Source of the DNA: Lithobates sylvaticus
Taxonomy: Eukaryota > Chordata > Amphibia > Anura > Ranidae
Reading direction: 5' to 3'
Assembly: GCA_028564925.1 (NCBI GenBank)
Contig: CM053034.1
Location: 156,151,705-156,215,704, forward strand
DNA length: 64,000 nucleotides
In this document: in pieces, positions 33,110 through 45,349 of the stretch
Layout: every line of letters starts with the position of its first letter
Numbering within the stretch: position 1 is the stretch's first letter
Translations under genes and position numbers: made by a program
Notes under the pieces: generated by a model
The model's database searches: none
Seen by the model: the letters and a program-made list of their open reading frames with translations, nothing else
What the model was told of the DNA's origin: nothing

Positions 33110-33720
33110 GATAATTATGAAACCACTCCCATTAGACTCACTATCCCACATTGACACAGACAAACACACAGGGATTTCTTCAGAATAACAAAAGTTAGGA
33201 ATCTGCAAAAAAGTTTGTTAAAATCCTTGTAATCTACATAGATCACCCAGGGGGCAATTTCTTTTTCTCAACATAAGTGGAGTTATGCTTTAAGTCATGC
33301 GTTTTTGTTTGGTATTGAAATTCTTTCTCCCATCTTCTAATATATCATGCCAAGGAGGGAAACATTATTGATTAAAGTAGTTTGTATACACACTCTTGAG
33401 CAAAGCAGTTTCTCTGTAAATGTTTCTCCAGTTAATTGTGATCCTGTGTGTAGCGTGAGGGTTTATAAAAATAGGTTATAAAACTGTTCTACCTGTTCAT
33501 GCCTCCAAAAATAAAGTGGGCATGTCCTCTCTAATTTTATTATTTATTTAAAGGGAAAGTACAGACCAAACCTGGGGAAAACCATGGTGATGTTATGAAG
33601 GAAGTAGAGTGTGAATTCTACACCCACATACCAACTTTTATACTTTATGTACGTTATTACAAATCTGGAAGACTTTTCTAGTTAAAGGTGATATAGAATT
33701 TTGTAGCATCCTTATCTGTT
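33110..33720. other. Central spacer, nothing recognised
   Basis: A/T-rich sequence with no gene, repeat ends or structure that I can support. Confidence 0.5.
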
Positions 33721-34225
33721 TTGGTAAGAACCCCCATTGCCATGAATGCAGCACCCATTATTGCCAGGAATGCAGCACGCCCATTGCCAGGAATGCAGAC
33801 TCACCATTGCCACCAGTGCAGCCTGATTGATGCCCATCCATCTGCAGCCTCGGAGGGGACAGCGCCAAAAAATGACATACAGGAAAAACTCCTGTTTTCT
33901 CTGCGACCTCTTTAATAGAAAGTCCCGCCTCCCATGATGGACAGAACAGTCGTCCAATGGCAGTACAGGAGATGGGACTTCCTATTACAGAGGCTGCCAT
34001 GTAAACAAGAAATACTCCTGTGTGTATGGCACTAGTCCCGCCTCCTTCCTGTCCCCTCAAAGGCAGCCAGAATACATATCTTTTGTGGCCCCAGTGCTGG
34101 GAGATCGTTGGGGGCCACAAAACATATATATGTCCAAATGAACAGGTGGGCCATTCAAAACCAGAATACGGGCCACGATTGGCCTGCGGGCCGGACTTTG
34201 GAAATGCCTGACTTAAAGTAATGTA
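33721..34225. repeat. Dispersed repeat with GGAATGCAG units
   Basis: Starts with three spaced CATTGCCAGGAATGCAG-like units, followed by a CCCGCCTCC-rich block and a GGCCTGCGGGCCGGACTTTGG end. It resembles a dispersed non-autonomous repeat; the class is uncertain. The open frame 33758-34261 (minus) is not a recognisable protein. Confidence 0.35.
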
Positions 34226-34325
34226 ATATCGCTGCAGCTGCAGCACTGATGGAGATATCAAAAATAATCGTAGTGGCTAAGAAGTCCACTCCTGCCCCAA
34301 ACAGCTTCAATGTATGTTCAATTTA

Positions 34326-34631
34326 AAGTAATACTAAACCCAAAACTTGTTTTTATTTGAATAGAGTAAGGGAGAGTTATAACCCCTGTCAATTTTTTTC
34401 TGCATCCCATTTCCTTCACTTCCTTTCCCATAGTCATAATAGCAAATGAGAGAAAATCCCTCTCAAGTAAGGGAAACCTGTGGTTGTCACCAGGCCACTT
34501 GAACTATTGTCTTTATTGGAATATTTCCCCCTTATTCCTGTTCTGGTGACAACGCAAGATTTGGGAATTTCTTTCACTTTCTCTTTCTGTAATAATGGTC
34601 ACTGGGACAAATACAGAGGGATACTTTTCCT
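34326..34631. repeat. Dispersed frog repeat, left part
   Basis: Same family as about 48800-49165 and 1905-2068: TAGAGTAAGGGAGAG, CCCATAGTCATAATAGCAAAT and similar blocks. It is split by the MITE at 34632-35055 and continues to about 35130 (CTATTTAAAACTAAAAGAAAA). Confidence 0.6.
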
Positions 34632-35055
34632 AAGGCCCCTTTCACACTGGGGCGGGGGCGGCATCGGCGGTAAAGGGCTGCTATTTTTAACGGCGCTTTA
34701 CTGTTGTATTTGCAGAGGCATTTGGCCACTAACGGTGTGCTTTTAACGCCCGCTAGCGGTCGAAAAAGGGTTAACACCACCCGCAAAGCGCTGCTTTAGC
34801 ATCGCTTTGCCGGCAGTATAGCTGTGCTGCCCCATTGATTTCAATGGGCAGGAGTGGTATACACACCGCTCCTTCACCGCTCCAACTATTCTGCTAGCAG
34901 GACTTTTTTTAATGTCCTGCCAGCGCACAGCTCCAATGTGAAAGCCCTTGGGGCTTTCACATTGGAGAGACTGGAGCGGCTCTTTCAGGGTGCTTTGCAG
35001 GCACTATTTTTAGCGCTGTAGGGCCGGCAAAGCGCCCCAGTGTGAAAGGGGTCTA
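34632..35055. mobile_element. TTCACACTGGGGCG MITE
   Basis: Inverted ends AAGGCCCCTTTCACACTGGG and CCCAGTGTGAAAGGGGTCT, with GCGCTTTACTG/GGCAAAGCGCC interior palindromes. Inserted into the repeat at 34326. Confidence 0.85.
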
Positions 35056-36212
35056 ATGGGGACACATAAATAAAATAAAACCTTCCCCATTCTATTTAAA
35101 ACTAAAAGAAAATAAAGTTTTGACTTTAGATATACATTAATTTGATGTGCTGCTATAAATATATCCTGGAAAAAAATTGCTTTTCTTAGAGGTGTATTGT
35201 GTGTCAAAGTTTTATGTAGACCTTACCAGAATTAGTTTTATCATGAATACATAAATGCTGAGCAAGCTCAGTACAATTTTAAATAGCAAGCTGGCTCAGC
35301 ACATGTGGCAGGCAGGTGCCATAGTGGCTGTGGTGAATTTGCTATCACTGCTTGTGTTGGCCCGGCTGATTCAATGTGAATGCTGAAAAAGTAGCAAGTC
35401 TAAATAATATAAGGGTCATTTAGGATCTGTAAAATGGTGAGACTCCATTATTTTAAGCACTTGCTTGCCAATTTTTAGTTCAGACTTTTCTGGGCCTAGT
35501 TACAAATCAAAGAAGACACTTTTTAATACACTGCTTCCGCACTTGTAATCTCATTTAAAAGATCATAAACAAAGAGGTTATATAGACCATACTTTGCTTT
35601 GGCCAAATAAGACTAAAGATTCTCATTCTCTTATCAGAGGCAACTTATCCTTCGTTGTTCTTGAGTCAAGTCTTTCTTCATATGCCAGCACATGCCTGGG
35701 TCAAGGAAGCCTTAGCATTTTTATTTTATAGAGTCTTCGATCTGTTAATCTGATTTAATAACTCAATGATGTGTTGGCCCCGTTGTTTCTCAAGATGGGA
35801 CCCATGTTAATATACCTCTCCAGTAGGATTTGTGGGCTTCCCAGATTGTATGAGAAGGTATGTCAGGGCTAACATTGGTAGAAAAGTATGACTCCAGTTT
35901 TCTCTTAAGGTCTGACATGACAGTAAGTTCCTGTAAAAGCAAAATGTTGAGCTTCCCGTACCAGGTGGTGGGTGTAAGGGTATCAAGGGATCAATCTAGG
36001 ATGATGGGGCATGGTTGGAGAGGGCTACGTTGCCTACCCCCAAATCGGACCCTAGTTGCAGATGGCAATGTTTAATTAGGATCATATGGGTCGGTTTGGA
36101 GGCTAGTGTGATAGGGCGCCCAGTTGAGTCCTTCACTGTGGCCCTCTGAAGTTTTCTGCCGGCTTGTGTTGTTCTGCTTCAGGTTCTGACGGGCTTGGAC
36201 ATACTCAACGGT
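35056..36212. other. Central spacer up to right-arm start
   Basis: To about 35130 this is the tail of the interrupted repeat. About 35130-35840 shows nothing recognisable. About 35850-36212 continues from the right-arm gag toward its 3' side and may be more of that LTR element's interior; I could not identify a domain there. Confidence 0.4.
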
Positions 36213-37684
36213 AATGTCCCACTCCCCTGCAGTTAAAACAGATCTTTTTCTTCACCGGTTTCATGGTCTGACTGGTTGTAGGGCCCGTCAAAGTTTGGGG
36301 TGCTAAGACTTCTTCCTTCTGTGACCCAACCAGTTTAGCAGTCAACAGAGCCATCATCTCTAGCATCTCCTTCTGTATCTAGAGCAATTTTCCCAGCTCA
36401 GACTCGCATGTTGGCAGATACTGTGCAGGTGAAGACCAAGACGTCTGATCAGCGCTCACCGTCAGGACACTGGGTTCTCTAATACTCGGTTGAACATCTA
36501 ACGGTTCTGGTTGTGCTGTGAGGTTGTTTTTTTCTTTGTTTCTGGTCCCTTTCTACTTCCATCTTGGTTGCCTCATTAGTCTCTTCAATGAGCACCTCAT
36601 CTGGTGTAGAGGGATCTTCCAGGTACTGCCTCAACTGAAATTTGACATAGTCACGCCACAGTCCTGTAGTCACGGACTTCAGAAACTTCTTCTGGATCAC
36701 TTCGGCCCGGAAGTGCTCCTCAGAGCCCATCCCCTTCGAGACAGACAGCAGGTGGTCCTTCAGTTCAATGGCTCTGAATAAAAAGTTCTTGGGGGTCTCC
36801 TGACTACTTTGTGCCATATTTATCAGTTGATGATACAGCTCAGCAGCATCTTCCTCTTTGTAGTAACTCTTCAGTATCCTCCTGAGTTGTGTCAAAGTCA
36901 ATCTATTTTTCATTTCAAGCATGCCTCTGATGCTTAGGCCTGGCTTAATGACATTGATTACAGCCTCTATGATTTCAGACTTCAGGTATCCTCTCTGTAG
37001 TCCCAGCTCAATCTGATGCAAGAGGTTTGTGTAAGACAGCTTATCCTTCTTTCCCCCCTCTCCTATCTGACCATCAATCTTGAAGTCTTTTTGGATGGTC
37101 ACCTCTGGCAGGTGGTTATGTGGGCGCCTTTTGATTAATGACACAGGTCTGGGTGTTGCATGACTATCACTCAGGTCTCTGCATGTGACACTTAGTCCTT
37201 TGATGTGTTCTGCAATCATGCTGGAGGTCTCCTGAAACCTCACCTGTATGTCATTGTATTGTTGTTTCAGGTCAGCCAGCTGCTGCTCTGACTGTGAACT
37301 CCTCCGATTAGTTCTGAGTGATTTAATAACGGCCCTCTCCTTCTTGTTAGGGGGTTCCATCTGTCTTGGGTTGGGACAGTCCTCGCCTGATCTGGCGGGA
37401 TGTGTAAGATGAAACTTTGTCTTGTCAGATAGTTTTACACTGGCACATTGGAAGTGCATAAGTGAGAGGTCCCATAATCTGGTTTCACTGCTATCACCCA
37501 GGCCTTCCTTTCTGGGGACAATGCCTGTACAACTTCTTTAACATGTTTCTCTTCCCAGTCTTCCCCTGGGAGTTCAATTGCCACGCTCGCTTCTGAGCGG
37601 GCACCTTCTGCTTCGCACAATTGGACCACTGTGATGGGGTCCATACTGGTGCCAAAAGGGTGGGCTTGCTTGCAGAGTGACATG
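36213..37684 (-). mobile_element. gag region of LTR retroelement, right arm (fossil)
   Basis: Minus-strand counterpart of 26966-28041, and the fuller of the two. An open frame 36479-37459 encodes a 326-residue Gag-like product: a basic, Gln-rich, coiled-coil-like segment (about residues 30-90) followed by the capsid-type block from about residue 115. A CCHC knuckle start lies near 36230-36260. I infer a cytosolic particle-forming Gag of an LTR element with a tRNA-Pro-like primer. No recognisable polymerase follows on the available sequence, so the element is a remnant. Confidence 0.85.
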
Positions 37685-37702
37685 ATCCAGGACGAGCCCC
37701 CA
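37685..37702 (-). other. tRNA-Pro-like primer-binding site, right arm
   Basis: Complement of TGGGGGCTCGTCCTGGAT, identical to the left-arm site at 26948-26965. Confidence 0.85.
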
Positions 37703-37704
37703 CG

Positions 37705-39112
37705 TGTTGCACTGACCCCCGAAGGAGCTGCTGATATTTGATTGGGCCTGCACTCTGCTATTACACTCCCAATAACTTGTCTCAAACCCCTTGACACAGC
37801 TGTGGTGCAGTGTTGATGTGAAGCTAACAATAAAGGATGAAACCACAATGTACAATACAACAACAGTGTACCTTTTACCTGTACCTGGGTATCCAATGGT
37901 CCACCTGTAGGAGAAGGAACAACACTGCACACCAATTGTAATTAACCAGATGTATTTTTACTGGAACTGGTATGAACAATAATCATAATAGCTGCACTGT
38001 CGCACCAACGTAATGCCACAGTACAGTGGGTGTTCACAACAATCACAATGTTTAAAGACTCCTTGGATAACCCCTGAGAACGTGTCTCCAAGTAGGACTA
38101 ATGCTCTGCAATGCCTCTGACTCTGGGCACCTTCCCACTTCCAGCACGCTGTATTAAACACAGTTATGCAAAACCATCAATCTTATACAACACAACACAA
38201 TTTGTATTGGGAGCTCCCCCTGCTTTATAATGCAGCCCCTTTGCTTTAGTAATTGAATGCAAGGCCTTGCAATATAGATGTAGTCTTTAGTCTTCTGCTA
38301 GCTATTGTGTAGAAGTAATTGTAATCCAAAGGGTTCAATAAACAAAGAACATGTAGCACATTTATGACTGCCTCCGGTGTAGTTATCTCCAAATCAGTTA
38401 GTGTCAGTTCTCGGTGGAGTATAGGCTTGAGGCCTGCTTAAACTCAGTCTAATAATAAGAATCCTCCTCTGCAGGACTACAGGTCCCAGCAACACTGCAG
38501 TGTGAGTCTAAGTGTGTAAGAGTGTGTTAAGAGTTATGGGCGGCAGCCCTCTCGCCCAACCAGGACTGTAAGAGTGGGAAACCTCTGCTCTGGTTGTCTT
38601 AGTCCTGCTTCCCGCCAGCCAGCGCCGCCACACTGCTCCACTCTGCAAGGTCACCGGGGGTCTCAGAGGGCTCCGTCAGGTGTCTTTGGATCCTTACCGA
38701 TCCGATCACACTGTCTCTCCAGCACACAGGTGTAGGGCAGAATCGCTGGTTGTTCCGCTGTTCCGCTCCGTAATGGCAGCAGGCCGCGCTCTCTTGAACA
38801 CCTCATCTGTGATCCTTGTAGGCAGGCCACGCGTCCAGAAGAGAAAGAGAAGTGTGTCCTTTTATATCCTACCCAGCATGCCATTCAGTACTGAGTGTTC
38901 CTGGGTAGGTCACTTGGCATTCTGGGTAGGTAGGTCATTGAAAAATGGAAACAAAACAGTCACTTCCTGTAACATTTCTAATGTTCCTGGGATAGAAAAT
39001 AAATGAAGTCCATTTCTCATATAGGCCACTAGATGGTGCCAAATATTAAATTATAACACTGTTCATAGGTTAACATTGCATTAGATTAGCAGGCAAAGAT
39101 ACCAGCGCTACA
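37705..39112 (-). mobile_element. 5' LTR of LTR retroelement, right arm
   Basis: 1408 bp, minus orientation, with TGTAGCGCTGG at the 39112 end and GCAACA at the 37705 end. Mirror of 25549-26945. The small length difference reflects post-duplication change. Fossil. Confidence 0.8.
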
Positions 39113-39420
39113 TATACATGGTGATCATATCGTCCCTTAATCTCCTCTTCTCTCTCCTCTAATCTTTCCTTATAACTGAGCTCCTCCATGCCTCTTATCA
39201 GTTTGGTTGCCCTTCTTTGCACTTTCTCCAGTTCCCCGATATCCTTTTTGAGAACTGGTGCCCAAAACTGAACTGCATATTCCAAATGAGGTCTTACTAA
39301 TGATTTGTACAGGGGCAAATTGAATGCAGTCACTGTTTGCTTGACAGTTTTCCACCCGACTTCTTTGATTTTTTAAATCAAAAGATGTCGAGCTGGAGGG
39401 GGTGGCCAAGGCCACCTACC
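39113..39420 (-). pseudogene. LINE reverse transcriptase 3' fragment, right arm
   Basis: Mirror of 25240-25548: [20 protein letters not shown] and [20 protein letters not shown]. The frame here is shifted near its end relative to the left copy. CR1/L2-like C-terminus, cut by the LTR. Confidence 0.85.
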
Positions 39421-40629
39421 AAGCAAAGTCTGGACAGTTCATCAGAAAATGGGAAAAATTCAAACAGTGTATTATTGCCAGCTTAACTATCATTTTCAGA
39501 AGGACGTCAGCAATGTCAACATACATATTTCCCTCAGTATATGTTTGTTGCTAGATTGAAGAGACAGTTCATCTGTTAGAGAGTTTTATAAGTTAGGCCC
39601 ATTGTGTTATAAAGGTTACAGAGGGGACATTCTTTATAGTAGAAATAGCAGAAGCCCACAATGTCTGACAGGTTACATAGAGGACATGCATTTATTCTGT
39701 TCTAAGGAAGAATATAAATCACATCATTTCCATTTATCTACAAAGAAGCATATCTGTCAAATGTAGTCACAATATTGTGAACGAGTATTCAGAGTGTGGC
39801 CTGGATCATTTCATGTGTAAATATATTTGTATTGCCAGACATTGTGATTTATTTGTAAGAAGCATATATATCGTGTGCTGCACTTAAAGTATTTCAAGGT
39901 ATTTACAGGGAAAGCAATTGATGAAGTACTGTTACTTCTTTTTCACTAAATGATAAAACTGCACACCATTTTTTTTAAAACTGAGATAGTGGATATGATG
40001 TAATAATACAGCAGCAGCATAAAAAAAAAGACTCCCATGAGCATTATGTACAAAGTATAATGGAGCATAACGGAAAAATATGTTAAGGCATTTTTTTGTA
40101 CAAAGATGACTTTATTCTTTAGACTGTAAAATATAGAAATGGTTTTAAACTGAACCGTTTCCTTTGCCAGTGCTTACAGATACTGCTGCCAAATATGAGC
40201 TATTCAGCTTATAAACAATTCATTGGTGCATCATTTGGAAGCAAGAACTCTACTTTAAAGTCTGTGCTGAGACTCAGCTAAAAAAATGCTATTGCCTTCT
40301 TTAGGCGCCACCAACTTGCCTCTCACAAAGCATAGAAAAGATAAAGCTTGGCTAACAATATCACCGTAGACCCCAGATGCCTGTACCATTTTAGTGACAT
40401 TGCTCTGCACATACATTAGTGGCCAGCAAAAGTTAAAGATGGATATGCGTGATTAACTACTGACTCATTTTACAGAAAGTCACAATTTGCATATTAGTAT
40501 TAGTGTTTTTAGTCAGCTTGCATGTTTTGGCGAAAGAAAGAGCACCTGATGGAGATGATTATCAAAGAGTTCATTCTAACTTTTAAAAATGTTGCCTCTC
40601 CCTTCCTACTACCTATCCTACTTACCCTA
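39421..40629. other. Arm sequence, no gene seen
   Basis: Mirror of 24017-25239. A/T-rich; nothing recognised. Confidence 0.5.
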
Positions 40630-41728
40630 TGTAGCGCCGGTACTTTTAATAAGTACGTACTATGTATTTAAATGTAGTTTTTGCTCAAAACTATAGTTGT
40701 TTTGGGGTTAATTGCACTAGATTATGCTTTGGCATCAATTTGGCTGGGCTGTATTAAGGTTCTGCCTGTTCATAGGTGGGGTGCACATCTGTGACAGGCC
40801 TTAGAACGCAGTCTGGTTGGACGCATTGGGTACCAATCTCTCCCCGGAGCCAATCAGTGGGTGCGTTTGTCCCGCTGTGTATTCCGGGAGAGGGTACTTA
40901 AGGTGACCAAGTCACGTGGTTCGGGGTGCTGTTCCGGTCCAGAAGTGTCTGTTGACTCCGTGGTCCTGGTCCTCCTGACCAGCCCCAGGGGCCCTCATGG
41001 CCTGGGGTGCGGATCCATCCATGTCCGAGCCTCGGAACTGGCTAGTTCGAGGCGCAGTAACTGGAGGGAGGATTCTAAGGTGTTCCAGTGCCGTCTCAGG
41101 TTTGGAGAGGCCCAGCAACTCTACATGCGACCAGGGGAGGACTCTTCAGAGGAGGGCCACGCACGAGGCTGGCTGCTCGGTAAGAGCCTGGAAGCTGAGC
41201 TGTAAGGACACTACTTGAATCCGCATTTCTTATGGTATCGCCGGACCGGCTGCAAGATACTGGTACTGTAAGAAAAGTTCCTAACCTTATCCTTCAGTTA
41301 CAGCTAAGTTCCTGTGAGAGACTTTTGCGTTCATTGAAAGTTTCACCAAGTCTGTGGCAGAGACTTTGGTAAGCTAAAATCACTTGTTGGCTGCTAGATC
41401 TACAAGCAAGGATTTATCCAACAGTTGAGTTATCCAGTTGCGAGTGGCTACTCCTTGGATCATCTAGAGAGAAACACTTATTGAGTGTCAGCAGTTCCAA
41501 AGTGCCTGAGCTTCTATACCCTTACCCTCTATTCCCAACTGAGAGACTGTGTTTCTGTTTAACGTTTTAAGCAAATAAAAATCCTGAAAAGGAATTCCAG
41601 TGTCAGTCTCCGCATTTACTGGGTATCAACCCTGGGAACCCCTAGACAAGAACGACAAGCTACAAGGTGGAGGAGGTAATTGGTAAGCCCAGAAAAATCC
41701 AGCCGCCCCAAGGGGTTATGGCGCTACA
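40630..41728 (+). mobile_element. Solo LTR, right arm copy
   Basis: TGTAGCGCC to GGCGCTACA, 1099 bp, exactly the length of its left-arm partner. CCTA precedes it, but the following bases are TAAC rather than the CCTA expected from the left arm, so one flank changed after the duplication. AAATAAAAATCC near 41573 could be its polyadenylation signal. Confidence 0.8.
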
Positions 41729-41892
41729 TAACACATGTATATAAAATGATCTGTGTACAGTAAAACCTTGAATTGCGAGTAACTCTGTTTGTGAGTTTTT
41801 TACAAGATCGGCACATTTTTTTAAATAAATTTTAACTTGATAAATGAGCGAGGTCTTGTAATACGAGTAGCATTATGTCACAACTGAGTATG
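41729..41892. other. Arm sequence between solo LTR and MITE
   Basis: Mirror of 22756-22909. Nothing recognised. Confidence 0.5.
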
Positions 41893-42219
41893 TGGCTCGG
41901 TTCACACTGCTGTGACTTGGCATCTGACTTGTGAGACCCCAAGTTGCGTGACATGTGAAATCCCATCCCGTGCCAATGAGAGCTGTCTTAATTTCACTAC
42001 TGAAGTTGCTCTGACTTTAGAAAAGATTCCTGTACTACTTCAAGGCGACTTCTATCCTACGTGTGCCCATAGACTTTAATGGAAATTGGCTCCAAGTCAG
42101 ATCCTTATCCTAATTGATGTGATTTGGATCTGACATTACAGGAATGCATTTACTGAATTTGCCTCGAGGTTGCCTTGCAAAGTCGTTCCGACTTTCAGGT
42201 CGCAGCAGTGTGAGCAGCC
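41893..42219. mobile_element. TTCACACTG MITE, intact right-arm copy
   Basis: Ends GGCTCGGTTCACACTGCTG and CAGCAGTGTGAGCAGCC. It represents the empty-site form of the left-arm MITE that received the 13.6-kb insertion. The target sequence reads TCTATCCTACGTGTGCCC near 42052 (complement of the left target). Confidence 0.9.
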
Positions 42220-42239
42220 TCTCCTCTCTTTTATAGACA

Positions 42240-42759
42240 TGTGCATTCGTTTTCGTCCGAATGCATTTTCGTCCGAATTTCATGTTTTTTCGTTATCGTT
42301 TTAACAAGCGATAACGAATGTGCAGAATCCGAAAACTGAAAGATCCGACATAAACAAATGCTTTATTTTTGTTTTCGTTGTGACAACAGTTCGATATAGA
42401 TAGGAGATTCGACATGACGCTGACAATAGCGACCTGTGTCCATCGAACCTGTGGTCGAATGTGCCTAACCTTAGCTCTATTAGTTCAAGATTATTCTACA
42501 TAGAGAGAAAAGATTTGACATAGAGAGAAAAGATTCAACATTATAGCGACAATAGAAAAAAAGGCTGAATGTGCCTAACCTAACTCTATTAGTCCAAGAT
42601 TATTCAACATAGAGAGAAAAGATTCGACATGAAGATTCGACGAAGCAGTCGCCGCGAGCGGACATTTATGGGCAAATGCTCCGCCCATAGACTATAGAAG
42701 AATTCTAATGGTGGTTGACTACTAGTGATAATAATTAATAAATATAATTATTAATAGTG
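42240..42759. mobile_element. Palindromic AATGCATTCG element, right arm, first part
   Basis: Mirror of the right half of 8077-8775, with GTGCATTCGTTTTCGTCCG at the end and AGAGAGAAAAGATT repeats inside. Broken at 42759 by the U2-headed retroposon. Confidence 0.65.
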
Positions 42760-43877
42760 TCGCTTCTCGGCATTTTGGCTAAGATCGAGTGTAGTATCTG
42801 TTCTTATCAGTTGCCAGGAGGTGGCGCTTGCTTCCGTCCCTGTTCTACGGCGAGGAGCAGGGGTGGAGCAGGGGTGGCGGTTGCTATGCAAAAGCCTGCT
42901 GGCGTAAAGGTAACCTGGAGCGGTTTGTAGCCGAAAGGGAAGCCTTCTGATGGGGATGGAGAACCACTGAGTTGGTGCTGAAGGGTGGAGTCCCTGGCCT
43001 TCTGGCCTGGATTGTGGCAGCTCTAGCTCTGGTCAGTTTTTCAGGAGAGAATACTTAATCCCCTTTATCCCACCGGGGGATTGGTTAGTATCTCCCGAAT
43101 GTAATTAGGACAGAAGGACGGGAGTGATGGTGGAGCCTAATGGCAAAGGGCTCTCACTAAGCTTCCAGATCTTCATGCCTTTCTGCCTGGGGTGGGGGCT
43201 GCTGTGGTCTGAGCTGTGGGTCAGGGTTGCAACGAAAAGCCAGTGGTGAATGTGCCCCTGAAGTGGCAGTTCAGGGGTGCCGTACCCTCACTGTGATGGA
43301 GGTCACTTTGAGTTAATGGCACCATGGTCACTTCACCACAACACACGTTTTTCGCACCTGCCTCTAGGACCGAGCCTTTTGGCTAGGACCAGGGGAAATT
43401 TTTATTCCTGGCTGGAGGGCCGGCCGTTGTATTGCACAATGGTCACTTTCCCTCACTCTCCCACTTCCTTCTCCCCACTTTCTTTTTATTTATCCCCTGT
43501 TTGTCACTTTTTTGTATTTTTTGTATTTTTTTGTTTGATTTGTCACAGTGTGATTAGTAGGGTGTAGGTCCTCGGGCCTGCCCTGAACGTCTTGGGATGG
43601 AGGTGGACAGGGCCTTCTGGCTTAGTTCGCCTTCTCTCATGGGGTCTCCCTTCGGGGGGACCCAACCAAGTACTCTCCAGAGAAAGGGGTCCATCTGGTT
43701 TCGGCCAGATGGACCATGTGAAGTACCTCAGTCCCCGTCTGGAGCCTAACGCCCCGTGGGATCAGGGTTAAGGTCCTTCCTAGTGGAGGACAAGTGTTAT
43801 GTGCACTTTTTTTGGCACCGGGTGGAGTTTTTGGGTGTGTTTCACACGCCACTGGCTTTTAAAAAAAAAAAAAAAAA
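42760..43877 (+). mobile_element. U2-snRNA-headed retroposon, right arm only
   Basis: Bases 42760-42812 match the first ~52 nt of U2 snRNA (TCGCTTCTCGG, TTTTGGCTAAGATC, GTAGTATCTGTTCTTATCAG) with few changes. About 1.05 kb of unrelated sequence follows and it ends in a 17-base A-run (43861-43877). A second TTTTGGCTAGGACC-like motif is near 43378. Imperfect flanking repeats (AATAGTGT before, ACTAGTTT after) sit at the place where the left arm has an uninterrupted ACTAGTGT. This fits target-primed retroposition of a U2 chimera or a SINE/LINE with a U2-derived head. No protein recognised. Confidence 0.8.
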
Positions 43878-44060
43878 CTAGTTTCATACAACATTAGAAT
43901 TCTACTATAGCTTGTAGGTGGAACATTCAACCGGAAATGTACGATTGCGGCGTCGTACAGTTTAGCTGCTCCGTCCAATCATTCGACAGACACCATAAGC
44001 TTTCAATGACAGGTTCGACCTTAATTATTTCGGATTTTTGGACGAATGCATTTTATGGTT
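43878..44060. mobile_element. Palindromic AATGCATTCG element, right arm, second part
   Basis: Continuation after the U2 retroposon, ending GGACGAATGCATTTTATGG near 44059. Confidence 0.65.
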
Positions 44061-44840
44061 GAAATACTATATTTCAACCATATGCCTCAATATAGGATCA
44101 TTCCCAGAACAGTTTTTTTTAGTTTTGAATAGAAAAGGGATGGGGTCAATCCCCCACCAGGTCTATCAGTAACCCTGATCAATTTTGCAGCTTGTCCTGT
44201 GATTGCCATCAGCTAACTTTGAGCTTAAACTGTTACTAAACCCACAACAGTAAAATCAGTCTGTATATGCAGAATAGCATGCTTGTTATACTCACTGTGG
44301 AACTTAAGGGGTTAATACTCTGTATTGTGTAAAAAGGCTCTTTGATTCTGTATGGACAGATCCTCCCCCTCCTGCAGGGTCTCTCTTGGCAAGGCCAGAT
44401 AAGTCAAAGTGAAGGTAGTAAAGCTGCACATGCTCAGCTTGATCTCTATTGCTGGAGAGAACATTTCCTTGTTGAGCTGAGATTTTCAGGTCACATGGTA
44501 TTGACATCACACATTTCGGCGTGTATACAGATCCTAAATGACAGCCCAGTCCCTCCCTCTTCCTCCATGCCCAGTAACTAAAAAAAGAACACAGTGGGTG
44601 GGATGTCACATCTTGATTCATGGATGATCCGCCTCACATAACAGCATGAGCACACAGGCTGTAGTGGAAATCTCCTACTACCTGAAAACTCAGCACTGTA
44701 GGCTGTGTACTCCGGGGAACTGACAGGTCGGCAGATTTGTCCCTGGATCTCAGGAATCTGAGGAGAGAATGTGAGTGTGAGTCAGGGAGAAAGGGAGAAA
44801 GTATCAGCTTTAACCCCTGCCAGACTGAGCAGTAATTACG
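44061..44840. other. Arm sequence, no gene recognised
   Basis: Mirror of 7306-8076, including the mirrored open frame 44304-44621 with no known relatives. Confidence 0.5.
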
Positions 44841-44844
44841 TAAT

Positions 44845-45345
44845 TAATATGTACAGGAGGGGGTAATATGTACAGGAGGGGAAATATGTATGGGGGGTAA
44901 TATGTATGGGGGGGGTAATATGTACAGGAGGGGGTTATATATACAGGGAGGGGGGTTAATATGTACAGGAGGGTGTAATATGTACAGGAGGGGTAATATG
45001 TACAAGGGGTAATATGTACAGGGGGTAATATGTACGGGGGGGGGTAATATGTACAGGAGGAGGTAATATATACAGGGAGGGGGGTTAATATGTACAGGAG
45101 GATGTAATATGTACAGGGAGGGGGGTAATATGTACTAGAGGTGGTAATATGTACAACAGGTAATATGTACAGGAGGGGGGTAATATGTTCAGGAAGGTGT
45201 AATATGTACAGGATAGTGTAATATGTACAGGAAGGTGTAATATGTACAGGGAGGGTAATATGTACGGGGGATAATATGTACAGGGATGGGGTAATATATA
45301 CAGGAGGGGCTAATATGTACAAGGGGGGTAAAATATGTACAGGAG
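44845..45345 (-). repeat. ~18-20-bp G-rich minisatellite, right arm
   Basis: Copies of GGGGGTAATATGTACAGGAG. Mirror of 6727-7305 with the G-rich strand now on plus. Array order differs from the left arm. Confidence 0.85.
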
Positions 45346-45349
45346 GGTG

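Noticed and set aside
36479-37459. Host-domesticated gag gene
   Set aside because: It sits directly behind an LTR and primer-binding site and is duplicated with them; nothing points to selection as a host gene.
42760-42812. Functional U2 snRNA gene
   Set aside because: Only the first ~52 nt match, joined to unrelated sequence with an A-tail; no Sm site or full-length U2 follows.
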